From Pseudidiomarina sp. CB1 (GTDB lineage Bacteria > Pseudomonadota > Gammaproteobacteria > Enterobacterales > Alteromonadaceae), in contig NZ_JANTPU010000002.1 of assembly GCF_024752025.1 (NCBI RefSeq), positions 124,001 through 188,000 of the forward strand: a DNA stretch of 64,000 nt. Reading direction: 5' to 3'. The stretch's first letter is position 1, and the number at the start of each line of letters is the position of its first letter. The notes beneath the pieces are model-generated. The model did no database searches, was not told where the DNA came from, and was given only the letters and a program-made list of their open reading frames with translations. Below, piece by piece: positions 18,343-26,305 of this stretch. The translations under genes were made by a program, and so were the position numbers.

Positions 18343-19797
18343 CTATTGCGGTCCTTGCGACTGTGACATTGGGGGCATATTTAGGTGAAACTTACTACGC
18401 TTAATGACTTCTTCGCTGTAAACTTCACGGATTTCGCCACTTTCGACTAAGCGACGAAGCTCACGATCGAACCAGTCCCGCATGCGATAACCACGGGGGT
18501 TATTGCGAAACAACACGTGAATTGGCAAAGGGTCACGAATTTGGGTTCGCACATACGGCGTTTCACCCCATTCGGGCGCCTGATTGTGGCTGCCAATCAC
18601 ACCGGCGACGCGGCCCATATCCAGCATGGCAAAGCAGTCGAGATGGTTGTCTGCCGCATAAAAAGTGGTCGAATCCGGAAACAAATAATTGTACATGTAG
18701 CTTTCGATGTGGCAAATCGGACGCGGGTGCTCACCGGCGCGCAGAGCTCTAGAAGTTGCCTCGTCATGGGTGAACAAATACAAGCCTTGGTCAAAATCAA
18801 GGTGATTACGCGATGCGATGGAATGCTCGGGCACAAACACAGTATAAGCACCAATAAAGGCATCGAAGCGTTCGTCAACGTAACCGCGATACGCTCGCGC
18901 TAGGCTATTGGTGAGGAGTTCAAGATCGTCAGTAACCGGAGCCATGACCTTGCTTAATAGCTGCCAATACTCTCCACGGCCATTCAGTTCGGTGTAGTCG
19001 GGAACAAGCCCCGCAGCAATACTGATTTTGCCAAACTGCTGGCCATTCTCGATGATTTTTGGCGCTAGCATTTCTGCTCCAGTGGCTTGCGCGATGGCAC
19101 TGATGCGACCGTTAGCAGCCATGCGCGTTAGAATGGCTTCGACTTTGGGCACCAAGTCGGCGTAGTCTTTATATAAAAAGTGGTAGCCAGTGTTGCGGGT
19201 ATAGGGAACAGTAATGGTGTGCGGGTCATTAATGGAGCGTAGTTGTCGCGCTTCAAAATCATTAACAACAACCGCTTGTACACGATTATTCTCGTAGAGC
19301 ATTTCAAGTTGTTCAAAACTTACCGCTTTGATGCTCGGCTTATTGACGGTTTGCTGACCAATGACATGTTCGACCGATTGAGTGCCACCGATGTATGCAT
19401 AACTTTCAATTGAGGCAAAGTTACATAGACCACACTCGCGGCGATCGGCCACCAGCACAACGCGCGAGTCAAAGAGCGGAAAGTTAACCCGCACCAAGTT
19501 ACCGTATTCTTCCCCAATTTGTGGCAGACGACCTAATTCACCGGAGATCGTGCCCTTATTGGCCTCGGTGAGACTGCGATCGCGCGGCATTTCGACAAAA
19601 CGGATTTTAATTCCAAGCTCGGTGTAGACCTCGGTGATTAATGTAACGACAAACTCGGTGATCGGTGACGAATCAGGCATGCGAAACACCAGCTCTTGTG
19701 GCTGCTCATTCGCTCGGACAGGGAATGAACTGAGCGCGGTCATGATCACAAGACCAAGCCCGATACTCAACGTTTTAATAGACCAAGAGCTGAACAT
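18343..19797 (-). CDS. Secreted protein with two solute-binding-like domains
   Basis: Periplasmic protein of 484 aa. The ATG at 19797 begins a good signal peptide (FSSWSIKTLSIGLGLVIMTALSSFPVRA); the longer reading frame to 19974 lacks such a start. The first half (about residues 30-250) looks like a family-3 solute-binding protein (ELVFRMPDSSPITEFVVTLI, then GELGRLPQIGEEYGNLVRV). The second half repeats the pattern and contains three cysteines. No permease or ATPase gene is adjacent, so a role as sensor or signalling partner is as likely as transport. trmL starts directly after its stop. Confidence 0.7.
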   Translation of the reverse strand: MFSSWSIKTLSIGLGLVIMTALSSFPVRANEQPQELVFRMPDSSPITEFVVTLITEVYTELGIKIRFVEMPRDRSLTEANKGTISGELGRLPQIGEEYGNLVRVNFPLFDSRVVLVADRRECGLCNFASIESYAYIGGTQSVEHVIGQQTVNKPSIKAVSFEQLEMLYENNRVQAVVVNDFEARQLRSINDPHTITVPYTRNTGYHFLYKDYADLVPKVEAILTRMAANGRISAIAQATGAEMLAPKIIENGQQFGKISIAAGLVPDYTELNGRGEYWQLLSKVMAPVTDDLELLTNSLARAYRGYVDERFDAFIGAYTVFVPEHSIASRNHLDFDQGLYLFTHDEATSRALRAGEHPRPICHIESYMYNYLFPDSTTFYAADNHLDCFAMLDMGRVAGVIGSHNQAPEWGETPYVRTQIRDPLPIHVLFRNNPRGYRMRDWFDRELRRLVESGEIREVYSEEVIKRSKFHLNMPPMSQSQGPQ

Positions 19798-19954
19798 TGA
19801 ATGCAACTTCTGCGCCTCAAACGGGGTCGAAAAAAGTATGACGAAATTAGCCTTGCAGTATAGCACCTCGGTTCGGCAAAAAAAGGTGTTACACTGTGCG
19901 CCATTATCGATGGCGCGAACGCGCGCCCATGAGGCGTCCATGAGGAGTAACGAC

Positions 19955-21631
19955 ATGCGCAAAACTTTATTCACCTATGCCACGGCACTGCTAGCAGTAT
20001 TGACGTGGTCGCCTGCAAGTGATGCACAAGAACCACAGCAGCAGGATTTTTATCCATTAGTGTTGCTTGGCGACGCTTTAGAAGTCTGTTCGAGTATGGC
20101 ATGGCAGCGTTGCAGCGATACCGACTGGATCGATCGTGACACCATGCGTTACGACCGCTATGTAAATTTGAGTGGTCCTTACGTGGAAGCATTGCTCGAC
20201 GATGCCAATTGGTCACCATTGCGCCGTGATACCCGCGACGATCTGAAAGAGGCAATCGATTTACTGCGTGATCGCATTAAGCAAGATGTCATATCTGAGC
20301 GTTCGTTTACCGAGGAGTTTACGCGCCGAGCAACGCAGTACTTGTATCAGCAACTATCGGAGCGTGACTGGAATTTAATCATCGATCACCTAGAAATGCC
20401 GGTGCCGAGCGATGCGGATTTTGGCGTTAATCTTACTGCGACCAAGAGCCAAGTGAACATTGATTACATGCGACAAATTTTGTCGCAAGCTCAGCAGGTG
20501 AGTGGTGATGAGACGCCTCATGTGCTGGTAGTGACCGCTGCACAGCGGGATAGCTTCGATTTAGTGAACTATTACTTACAAGCTTTTGCGGGCGCTGGAG
20601 CTGATGCCTCGTGGCTGCCAATCGACGTAGCCGTTGCGGCTGCGCGCGAGGCGCAAGCATGTGAAAAACTGGCTGATTATCGCGCTAGTGAAATGAGTGC
20701 GTTTCGTCGTGATGTGGTGCATGCCGACTTACACGCTCGCCAAGTCGCGTTTTGTCAGGCGGGTGATGCGCTGACGCAAATCCGTAATGCCGACGTATTG
20801 TTCTTCGCCGATGGCAATCCCGATTTATTACGTCCATTGCTGGTTACCGCATTGAACGAGCCGAACGCTTTAGCCGTCGGCATCGCTGAGCGCGTGGCCG
20901 AAGCGAAGCTGGTGGTAGCTGCGGCAGGCAAGGCCGCTAATGTCATGACCAGCCAAGCGATGGTCGCTGGCGGTAGCAGTCGCGAAGCGTTGAAAGATGG
21001 TGTGCATGCGACCCGCTTACCGGGCTTAGGTTGTCACAAAGACGATACCTGTCCGCGTGATTTGAACGAGAATAGTGTTACCTATCATCCGATCGGTGGT
21101 GCTGGCTTGTTCCGTTGGGGGTCACTGGACACGCGCATGGGTGTTGAAGGTAACCATGGCCGCTTACTACGTGTTGCGGCGACCAACCGTGTGCCATTGG
21201 CGGTCGGTATCGATGCCGAAACTGCGCTGCTGGTGAGCTTGCGTTCCGGTGACTTCAAAGTCGCAGGTGAGCGTGGGGTGTTCTTCGCCTCGGGTGCACA
21301 GCAAAATGAACGCGCAGTAGCGGCGACCTTCCATTATCTAATGGCCGGTTCGAGTGGCACTTTTAGTGGCAACGATGTCAGCGCCGTGACCTTTGCTGAG
21401 AGCGCTGAAGTGGTGCAGGTTGAGCCGACGACAAACTTTATCTCGAGCCGTGGCTTGTATGATTCGCTGCGCTTATTGTGTCGTGACCGCGAAAGTATCG
21501 AAGTGAAATGGGAGCAATTTACCATGACGCTGATTGGCGGTGACGGTGTTAAAACGCAGAAAGCGGGCGCGGAGTGTCAGGTGCAAAACGCGCGTATTGG
21601 TATGCAATACGCGCCTTCCGAAAGCTTTTAA
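19955..21631 (+). CDS. Secreted protein with degenerate cyanophycinase-like (S51) domain
   Basis: The ATG at 19955 follows GAGGAG and starts a signal peptide ending near DAQ; the product has 558 aa. Residues 190-430 follow the layout of peptidase S51/cyanophycinase: HVLVVTAAQRD, then NADVLFFADGNPDLL, then VVAAAGKAANVM where active members have GTSAGA, and DTRMGVEGNHGRLL with GIDAETALLV where they have a DxHF..R..RL segment and GIDE.TAL. The nucleophile serine and the histidine both appear lost. The N-terminal 180 residues are helical and unrecognised. Eight cysteines in the mature part suggest disulfides. Likely a pseudoenzyme or a binding protein; function unknown. Confidence 0.6.
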   Translation: MRKTLFTYATALLAVLTWSPASDAQEPQQQDFYPLVLLGDALEVCSSMAWQRCSDTDWIDRDTMRYDRYVNLSGPYVEALLDDANWSPLRRDTRDDLKEAIDLLRDRIKQDVISERSFTEEFTRRATQYLYQQLSERDWNLIIDHLEMPVPSDADFGVNLTATKSQVNIDYMRQILSQAQQVSGDETPHVLVVTAAQRDSFDLVNYYLQAFAGAGADASWLPIDVAVAAAREAQACEKLADYRASEMSAFRRDVVHADLHARQVAFCQAGDALTQIRNADVLFFADGNPDLLRPLLVTALNEPNALAVGIAERVAEAKLVVAAAGKAANVMTSQAMVAGGSSREALKDGVHATRLPGLGCHKDDTCPRDLNENSVTYHPIGGAGLFRWGSLDTRMGVEGNHGRLLRVAATNRVPLAVGIDAETALLVSLRSGDFKVAGERGVFFASGAQQNERAVAATFHYLMAGSSGTFSGNDVSAVTFAESAEVVQVEPTTNFISSRGLYDSLRLLCRDRESIEVKWEQFTMTLIGGDGVKTQKAGAECQVQNARIGMQYAPSESF

Positions 21632-21639
21632 ATCGTTAA

Positions 21640-21665
21640 ACGGCGTGGCTTTTACGCTACGCCGT
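21640..21665. terminator. Hairpin between convergent genes
   Basis: ACGGCGTGGC and GCTACGCCGT pair over 10 bp with one G-T pair and a 6-nt loop containing TTTT. It covers the last pyrE codons and the space after the S51-like gene, where transcription from both sides meets. Confidence 0.45.
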
Positions 21666-22296
21666 ACTGTTCCCGATACGCCTGTACAGCCTCGAGATGG
21701 TCAGCCAGCTCGGGGCTGTCTTTTAAGTATTCAATCACGTCATTCAGTTTGACGATGCTGACGACTTTGGTGCCGAAGTCTTGTTCGACTTCTTGAATGG
21801 CACTTAGCTCGCCTTGACCTTTTTCTTGGCGGTCGAGTGCGATTAACACGCCCGCGAGCTCAGCGTTATTGGCCTGCACAATGTCCATCGATTCACGAAT
21901 AGCTGTGCCCGCAGTGATGACGTCATCGACCAGCATGATTTTGCCTTGCAATGGCGATCCCACGAGGTTGCCGCCTTCGCCGTGGTCTTTCTTTTCTTTG
22001 CGGTTGAAGCAATACGGCACGTCTTTTTGATAGGTGTCGTACAGCGCGATGGCAGCCGCCGTTGCAATCGGAATGCCTTTATACGCTGGACCAAACAGCA
22101 CATCGTAATCAACGCCGCTGTCTTGCAATGCCGCTGCATAAAAACGTCCGAGCTTGGCAAGGTCAGCACCATGGTTAAAGAGGCCTGCATTGAAGAAATA
22201 AGGGCTCGTGCGCCCCGATTTTAAGGTGAACTCACCAAATTTGAGCACGCCACGGTCGATGGCGAAGCTGATAAAGTCTTTTTGATACTGTTTCAT
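21652..22296 (-). CDS. pyrE: Orotate phosphoribosyltransferase
   Basis: Converts orotate and PRPP to OMP in pyrimidine synthesis. From the ATG at 22296 the 214-aa product starts [20 protein letters not shown], as in enterics. The PRPP-binding motif [13 protein letters not shown] and the flexible loop ([12 protein letters not shown]) are present. An in-frame ATG at 22359 would add 21 residues encoded partly by a palindromic repeat and is rejected. It follows rph on the same strand, as in E. coli, where this junction holds a UTP-sensitive attenuator; here two inverted palindromic repeats occupy it. Confidence 0.97.
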   Translation of the reverse strand: MKQYQKDFISFAIDRGVLKFGEFTLKSGRTSPYFFNAGLFNHGADLAKLGRFYAAALQDSGVDYDVLFGPAYKGIPIATAAAIALYDTYQKDVPYCFNRKEKKDHGEGGNLVGSPLQGKIMLVDDVITAGTAIRESMDIVQANNAELAGVLIALDRQEKGQGELSAIQEVEQDFGTKVVSIVKLNDVIEYLKDSPELADHLEAVQAYREQYGVA

Positions 22297-22315
22297 AAGG
22301 GGCCTTGGATTTTTC

Positions 22316-22339
22316 GTAGCCCGTACTTCTAGTACGGGG
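22316..22339 (+). repeat. REP-like palindromic repeat, copy 1
   Basis: Unit GTAGCCCGTACTTCTAGTAC followed by GGGG; a 7-bp stem CCCGTAC/GTACGGG around TTCTA. It is inverted relative to copy 2, 44 bp away, in the rph-pyrE gap. The stem differs from the other copies but the change is compensated on both arms. Confidence 0.75.
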
Positions 22340-22383
22340 AAAACTCCCAACATAATCAATGCAAATTTGTTAGGTCAAAGATT

Positions 22384-22407
22384 GCCCGCAGTAGAACTGC
22401 GGGCTAC
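22384..22407 (-). repeat. REP-like palindromic repeat, copy 2
   Basis: Read on the minus strand: GTAGCCCGCAGTTCTACTGC then GGGC, a 7-bp stem CCCGCAG/CTGCGGG around TTCTA. It begins 3 bp after the rph stop codon and faces copy 1. Confidence 0.75.
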
Positions 22408-22410
22408 AGG

Positions 22411-23124
22411 TTATGCCAATGCTTGCTTTTGCAGGTCCATGAGCTCGCGGATGGCGTGGCGCGCGAGACCAAGCATTTCGTTCATTTCTTCGAACGAGAA
22501 CGGTTCGCCTTCGGCGGTGCCTTGCACTTCAATGAGCTTGCCCGCTTCGGTCATGACCACGTTCATATCGGTTTCAGCTTTCGAATCTTCAGGGTAATCA
22601 AGGTCTGCCACCGCATGACCGTCGTAAATACCCACCGAAATCGCTGCCACCAAACCTTTGAGCGGATTGGTTTTAACCAAGCCTTGCTTGCGCATCCAAT
22701 TCAACGCGTCCACTAATGCAACGCAAGCACCGGTTATTGACGCAGTACGGGTACCGCCGTCGGCCTGCAATACGTCACAGTCGATGGTGATCGTGTTCTC
22801 ACCAAGCGCCGATAGATCTACACAAGCACGTAATGAGCGGCCAATCAGACGCTGAATTTCAACCGTGCGGCCACCCTGCTTACCACGTGCGGCTTCGCGA
22901 TCCATGCGGCTATGCGTTGAGCGCGGCAACATACCGTACTCAGCCGTCACCCAGCCTTGCCCTTTACCTTTTAAGAAGCGCGGCACATTGCGATCAACAC
23001 TCGCCGTGCACAATACTTTGGTGTCACCGAATTCAATCAACACCGAACCTTCCGCATGACGCGTGTAGTTACGGGTAATCGTCACCGGACGAATCTGTTG
23101 GGCAGTACGACCACTTGGACGCAT
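22411..23124 (-). CDS. rph: Ribonuclease PH
   Basis: Phosphorolytic 3'-5' exoribonuclease that trims tRNA 3' ends; forms a hexameric ring. It has 237 aa, the usual length, starting [20 protein letters not shown] after [32 protein letters not shown] and the catalytic [19 protein letters not shown] are intact. It precedes pyrE on the same strand. Its usual divergent neighbour yicC is 930 bp away because a toxin-antitoxin pair lies between. Confidence 0.97.
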   Translation of the reverse strand: MRPSGRTAQQIRPVTITRNYTRHAEGSVLIEFGDTKVLCTASVDRNVPRFLKGKGQGWVTAEYGMLPRSTHSRMDREAARGKQGGRTVEIQRLIGRSLRACVDLSALGENTITIDCDVLQADGGTRTASITGACVALVDALNWMRKQGLVKTNPLKGLVAAISVGIYDGHAVADLDYPEDSKAETDMNVVMTEAGKLIEVQGTAEGEPFSFEEMNEMLGLARHAIRELMDLQKQALA

Positions 23125-23186
23125 GGCTGGCTCCTTTTACTTGGGTATAAGCTTAGGCTTAGGCGAATTTATGGGCGGCGATTATA

Positions 23187-23534
23187 TCAGATGTGAATCT
23201 GAAATTCTGTCGCCAGTGCAATTGGTCGTACTGACTTTTCATGCTTTTCCATTCTCACCAAACCATAATGCGACATGGTTTTGAGCGATCGCGAAAGATT
23301 GCTTGGTGCTCGACCGGATAGCGCCGCCAGCTCTTTTAATGACTGTGGTTTGTTCTCGGCTATCATTTTCAGCAGATCGCGATTTTGGTCCGATAAGATT
23401 TCTGCAAGAGAACGAATCGAGGGAAACCAAACTCGTGGCTCGTCATTCTCGGGTTTTACTTCACCCTTGGCGATCGCAATGAGTCTAGCGCGAATTTCAG
23501 ACTGTGGTTTTACACCGATATGCATGACGGACAT
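23187..23534 (-). CDS. Winged-helix antitoxin/regulator of TumE-type module
   Basis: DNA-binding protein of 115 aa. The middle segment (about residues 50-95; ILSDQNRDLLKMIAENKP, then LKELAALSGRAPSNLSRSLK) is a MarR/ArsR-like winged helix with an EKHEKSVRP wing, of the type annotated HVO_A0114-like and often paired with DUF6516 proteins. The ATG follows directly after the TAA of the toxin gene, so the order is toxin first, antitoxin second, unlike most type II modules. It probably neutralises the partner and represses the pair. The exact family name is from memory. Confidence 0.7.
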   Translation of the reverse strand: MSVMHIGVKPQSEIRARLIAIAKGEVKPENDEPRVWFPSIRSLAEILSDQNRDLLKMIAENKPQSLKELAALSGRAPSNLSRSLKTMSHYGLVRMEKHEKSVRPIALATEFQIHI

Positions 23535-23885
23535 TTAATGTACCTCGTTCATAAACGCATCAGCCAAATCGAAGAAGTCTTCGAGTAACTTTGCAGCATT
23601 GATAAAATCATAAGGGATGATGCTTCCATTGAGTGTATGGATGTGGTCACTGTTGTTAGGAGCTTTCCCATACGCAGTTGCTTTTTTAATAGGATGGGCG
23701 TTGTCCATACCAAGGATTCTCGTTCCTGACTTGTTGTGGAGTGTAAGTGAATATTTGATGCCATGAGGAACGCGAATACTAGGTTTAACTATTCGTGCCT
23801 CAATAACAATCCAGTAGCCAAGCTCTTGGTAAATCACTGCTCCATCTAAATCCAGCAGCGCTTCAATAGTATAATCCACATCCAT
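23535..23885 (-). CDS. TumE-family (DUF6516) putative toxin
   Basis: Small protein of 116 aa. The pattern HGIKYSLTLHNKSGTRILGMDNAHPIKK, then DHIHTLNGSIIPYDF and a C-terminal LLEDFFDLADAF, matches DUF6516, the family of the TumE toxin. The repeated His/Asp residues (DNAH, DHIH) could be a nuclease-like site, though the mechanism of the family is not settled. The pair (23187-23885) is AT-richer than rph and yicC on either side, which suits later insertion between these otherwise linked genes. Confidence 0.7.
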   Translation of the reverse strand: MDVDYTIEALLDLDGAVIYQELGYWIVIEARIVKPSIRVPHGIKYSLTLHNKSGTRILGMDNAHPIKKATAYGKAPNNSDHIHTLNGSIIPYDFINAAKLLEDFFDLADAFMNEVH

Positions 23886-23902
23886 GTGAATATCACCTGA
23901 TG

Positions 23903-23924
23903 ATAAATGATTTTGTTGATTTAT
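23903..23924. promoter_or_regulatory. AT-rich inverted repeat upstream of toxin gene
   Basis: ATAAAT and ATTTAT form perfect 6-bp arms around GATTTTGTTG, 18 bp before the toxin start codon. The position suits an autoregulatory operator, but short AT-rich repeats arise by chance easily. Confidence 0.3.
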
Positions 23925-24055
23925 TAGACCATGCTAGTTGGAGACCCGCGAACCTCAAATTTCGGAGGACTTAAGCTTATGTTTTTGAGAGCTCAATTTT
24001 GCGCGATGCAAAACAATGCTAAACTAGCGCCAATTCAAGTTAAGAGAGCACTATT

Positions 24056-24919
24056 ATGATTCAGAGTATGACCGGCTACGCGCGCCACGAACACAAAGCC
24101 GAATGGGGTACCGTGACGTGGGAACTGCGTTCGGTAAATCAACGCTTTTTAGAAACTTTTTTCCGTATGCCGGAGCAGTTCCGTGGCATGGAGAACATGC
24201 TACGCGAGAAGCTGCGCAAGCAACTGCAGCGCGGTAAAGTTGAATCTAATTTGCGCGTGAGCTTCAATGAGCAAGCTGATGGTTCTTTGCAATTAAACGA
24301 AGAGTTAGCAAAAAGTGTGATTTCCAGTGCGAACTGGATCGCGAACCAAAGTGCCTCGTCTTACCTGAACCCGATTGATGTTTTACGTTGGCCGGGTGTT
24401 GTCGCCCAAGATGAGGCCGACATGGACGCCATGCAAAATGACGTGGTTGCCGCCTTTGATGCTGCGGTCAGCGAATTTATCGGCAACCGCCAGAGCGAAG
24501 GTAAAGCTTTGGAGCGTTTAATCGAAGAACGTTTGGAAGGCGTGTCAGAACAAGTATCGGTAGTACGCAAGCGCATGCCAGAGGTGCTGGAATGGCAACG
24601 TGAGCGCTTACTCACTCGCCTGGCTGAAGCGAAAGTCGAACTCGAGCCACAGCGTTTGGAATCAGAAATGGTCATGCTGGCGCAAAAAACCGACGTCGCC
24701 GAAGAACTCGACCGCCTCGACACCCACGTCGTCGAAACCCGCAAAATCCTGCGCAAAGGTGGAGCCTGCGGCCGTCGCCTCGACTTCATGATGCAAGAGT
24801 TCAACCGCGAAGCGAACACCCTCGGCTCCAAGTCCATCAACACTGACATCACCAATGCCGCCGTCGAACTGAAGGTGCTGATTGAGCAGATGCGCGAGCA
24901 GATCCAAAACATCGAATAA
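24056..24919 (+). CDS. yicC: YicC family endoribonuclease
   Basis: Cytoplasmic protein of 287 aa, starting MIQSMTGYARHEHKAEWG as in E. coli YicC, with the conserved ELRSVNQRFLETFFRMP and the C-terminal domain VVETRKILRKGGACGRRLDFMMQEFNREANT. YicC has been described as a metal-dependent endoribonuclease acting on a small RNA. The neighbourhood with divergent rph is conserved. A palindromic repeat begins 8 bp after the stop. Confidence 0.93.
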   Translation: MIQSMTGYARHEHKAEWGTVTWELRSVNQRFLETFFRMPEQFRGMENMLREKLRKQLQRGKVESNLRVSFNEQADGSLQLNEELAKSVISSANWIANQSASSYLNPIDVLRWPGVVAQDEADMDAMQNDVVAAFDAAVSEFIGNRQSEGKALERLIEERLEGVSEQVSVVRKRMPEVLEWQRERLLTRLAEAKVELEPQRLESEMVMLAQKTDVAEELDRLDTHVVETRKILRKGGACGRRLDFMMQEFNREANTLGSKSINTDITNAAVELKVLIEQMREQIQNIE

Positions 24920-24927
24920 CAGCCACT

Positions 24928-24950
24928 GTAGCCCGCACTTCTAGTGCGGG
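24928..24950 (+). repeat. REP-like palindromic repeat, copy 3
   Basis: GTAGCCCGCACTTCTAGTGC then GGG; a 7-bp stem CCCGCAC/GTGCGGG around TTCTA. It marks the left side of the two-gene cassette at 24973-26245 and is inverted relative to copy 4 on the right side. Confidence 0.75.
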
Positions 24951-24972
24951 TCTAACCCCAACCCCCGCAAAA

Positions 24973-25641
24973 TCAGCCTTGGTTCTTTAACTTTAAGGCT
25001 TGCACCTCGGCCCAGCTAAGGCCGGAGCGGAATTGCGCTATGCTGTCATCTTCGTAGCTCAAGTTGAGCTCATCCATAATCGTTTTCGTGGAGCTCTCGG
25101 ATAGCGTGATCCCCTTTTCAAAGATGGCACCAAAGTAAGCGCGAAGTAACGAGTGTTCGCTTCCCGTTAAATTGGTGCCTAAGCGCATTTTCTCGTGTCG
25201 CACCCAGTTATCGACAGGTAAGAGTGGCAAATCTGAGAGCCCAAATGCGGTTGTTACGTCGGCCTTTTCAGGTATCAGCTCGCTATCCGCGTCACATCTG
25301 AAAATGCGAAAGGTATAGGGCCACTGGCTATTGTAATGACTGGAGTGACTGTAACAGTCGAGTTGCTCGTCATAGGTCAGCCAAGGCATCGCGTGAATGA
25401 GTGATTTTTCGGAACTACAGACCAGCAGATCAAACTCTGAGGACATTCTTGGTTCGATATAGTCGAAATAACAAAACTCACCACAAAGCCAAAACGGTAA
25501 CCGAGCTGCTTTAAGTGAAGTGATAACGTTTTGAAACGTTGATTTGAGGTTCGGTAGCGCTTTGCCTTCCATCACCGCAATAAAGTCATCGTAAACATCG
25601 CCAGTGTTAGTGCTCAACGTTCTTACCTCGGATGATTTCAA
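24973..25641 (-). CDS. Unrecognised protein with NTase-fold motif
   Basis: Protein of 222 aa, not assigned to a known family. Residues 50-74 (FWLCGEFCYFDYIEPRM, then SSEFDLLV) resemble the nucleotidyltransferase-fold core hG[GS]..(8-10)..[DE]h[DE]h, with G54 E55 and E69-F-D71-L, as in MNT or AbiEii-like toxins; the second residue of the GG/GS pair is Glu, so activity is uncertain. Later come RIFRCDADSELIPE and DLPLLPVDNWVRHEKMRLG. Its start overlaps the upstream nuclease-like gene by 35 bp, so the two are coupled. The pair is bracketed by inverted repeats. Confidence 0.5.
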   Translation of the reverse strand: MKSSEVRTLSTNTGDVYDDFIAVMEGKALPNLKSTFQNVITSLKAARLPFWLCGEFCYFDYIEPRMSSEFDLLVCSSEKSLIHAMPWLTYDEQLDCYSHSSHYNSQWPYTFRIFRCDADSELIPEKADVTTAFGLSDLPLLPVDNWVRHEKMRLGTNLTGSEHSLLRAYFGAIFEKGITLSESSTKTIMDELNLSYEDDSIAQFRSGLSWAEVQALKLKNQG

Positions 25642-26245
25642 GTGACTGAGTTAAGTTGTCGGTGTGCGCCGCCATAAGTGTGTAAGGCGTTCTGGCGCCT
25701 TGAGCATAAATACCTAAATCCTCCATCGCGCGATGTTTGGGGAGCCAGTCCTGTGTTTCACCTTTATAGACACCTGAACGCCATGCGTTTCGATTCGAGT
25801 TTTGCCAGGTATCAGCCAGTAACACGCCGATGACTTTGCTTACTTCGCTTAGCGGGTTGTCGTAGACGTCTCTATGGATCATCTGTTGCAGGGACGCTGC
25901 TAGACGCGGCGACTTAATACGCGCAAGATCATCTCGCATCAAGTTGAGCTGGTCTTGGGTCGCATAATCACGCTTAGCCTCTATCAGATAGAGCGTGCCA
26001 TCGATAAAAATAAGTGCATCAAGGTGATTGTTGTGCGCGTTCGTTTCAGTGCTTTCGAAAGGAACTTCAACAGCCCAAAAAGCGTTTGAGTAAAGCTCTT
26101 TAAAGGCCATGATAAAGCTGAAAACTAAGTTGGCTTCCAGCATTTCACTACCGGGTTTACATGGGCGAAAGCGCATCATATTGGCTTTGTAGTCATGGCA
26201 GAGTTTGTCAAAGACTGTTAATAAGCGAGTGTCTTGTAGGGGCAT
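25607..26245 (-). CDS. Putative PD-(D/E)XK nuclease-like protein
   Basis: Protein of 212 aa of no named family. The segment HLDALIFIDGTLYLIEAKRDY has Asp76 and Glu89-Ala-Lys91, a good PD-(D/E)XK core, and an upstream helix with Glu37 (MLEANLVFSFIMAF) fits the fold. The C-terminal part has Trp/Arg-rich turns (DTWQNSNRNAWRSG). The first of two overlapping genes; the second carries an NTase-like motif. The arrangement suggests a defence or toxin-antitoxin type module but this is inference. Copy 4 of the palindromic repeat lies 38 bp before its start. Confidence 0.55.
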   Translation of the reverse strand: MPLQDTRLLTVFDKLCHDYKANMMRFRPCKPGSEMLEANLVFSFIMAFKELYSNAFWAVEVPFESTETNAHNNHLDALIFIDGTLYLIEAKRDYATQDQLNLMRDDLARIKSPRLAASLQQMIHRDVYDNPLSEVSKVIGVLLADTWQNSNRNAWRSGVYKGETQDWLPKHRAMEDLGIYAQGARTPYTLMAAHTDNLTQSLEIIRGKNVEH

Positions 26246-26282
26246 ATTGGGATTCTTTGTTGTTATCAGCGGTTTGGTTTGA

Positions 26283-26305
26283 CCCGCAGTAGAACTGCGG
26301 GCTAC
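26283..26305 (-). repeat. REP-like palindromic repeat, copy 4
   Basis: On the minus strand GTAGCCCGCAGTTCTACTGC then GGG, the same 7-bp stem as copy 2. Its GTAG supplies the TAG stop codon of the diguanylate cyclase (26304-26302), so the repeat overlaps the gene end. It faces copy 3 across the two-gene cassette. Confidence 0.75.

Noticed and set aside
19798-19974. N-terminal extension of the solute-binding protein to 19974
   Set aside because: It would hide the signal peptide inside the protein and run into the divergent promoter region.
22297-22359. Longer pyrE reading frame starting at 22359
   Set aside because: It adds 21 residues, part of them encoded by a palindromic repeat; family alignment starts at MKQYQ (22296).
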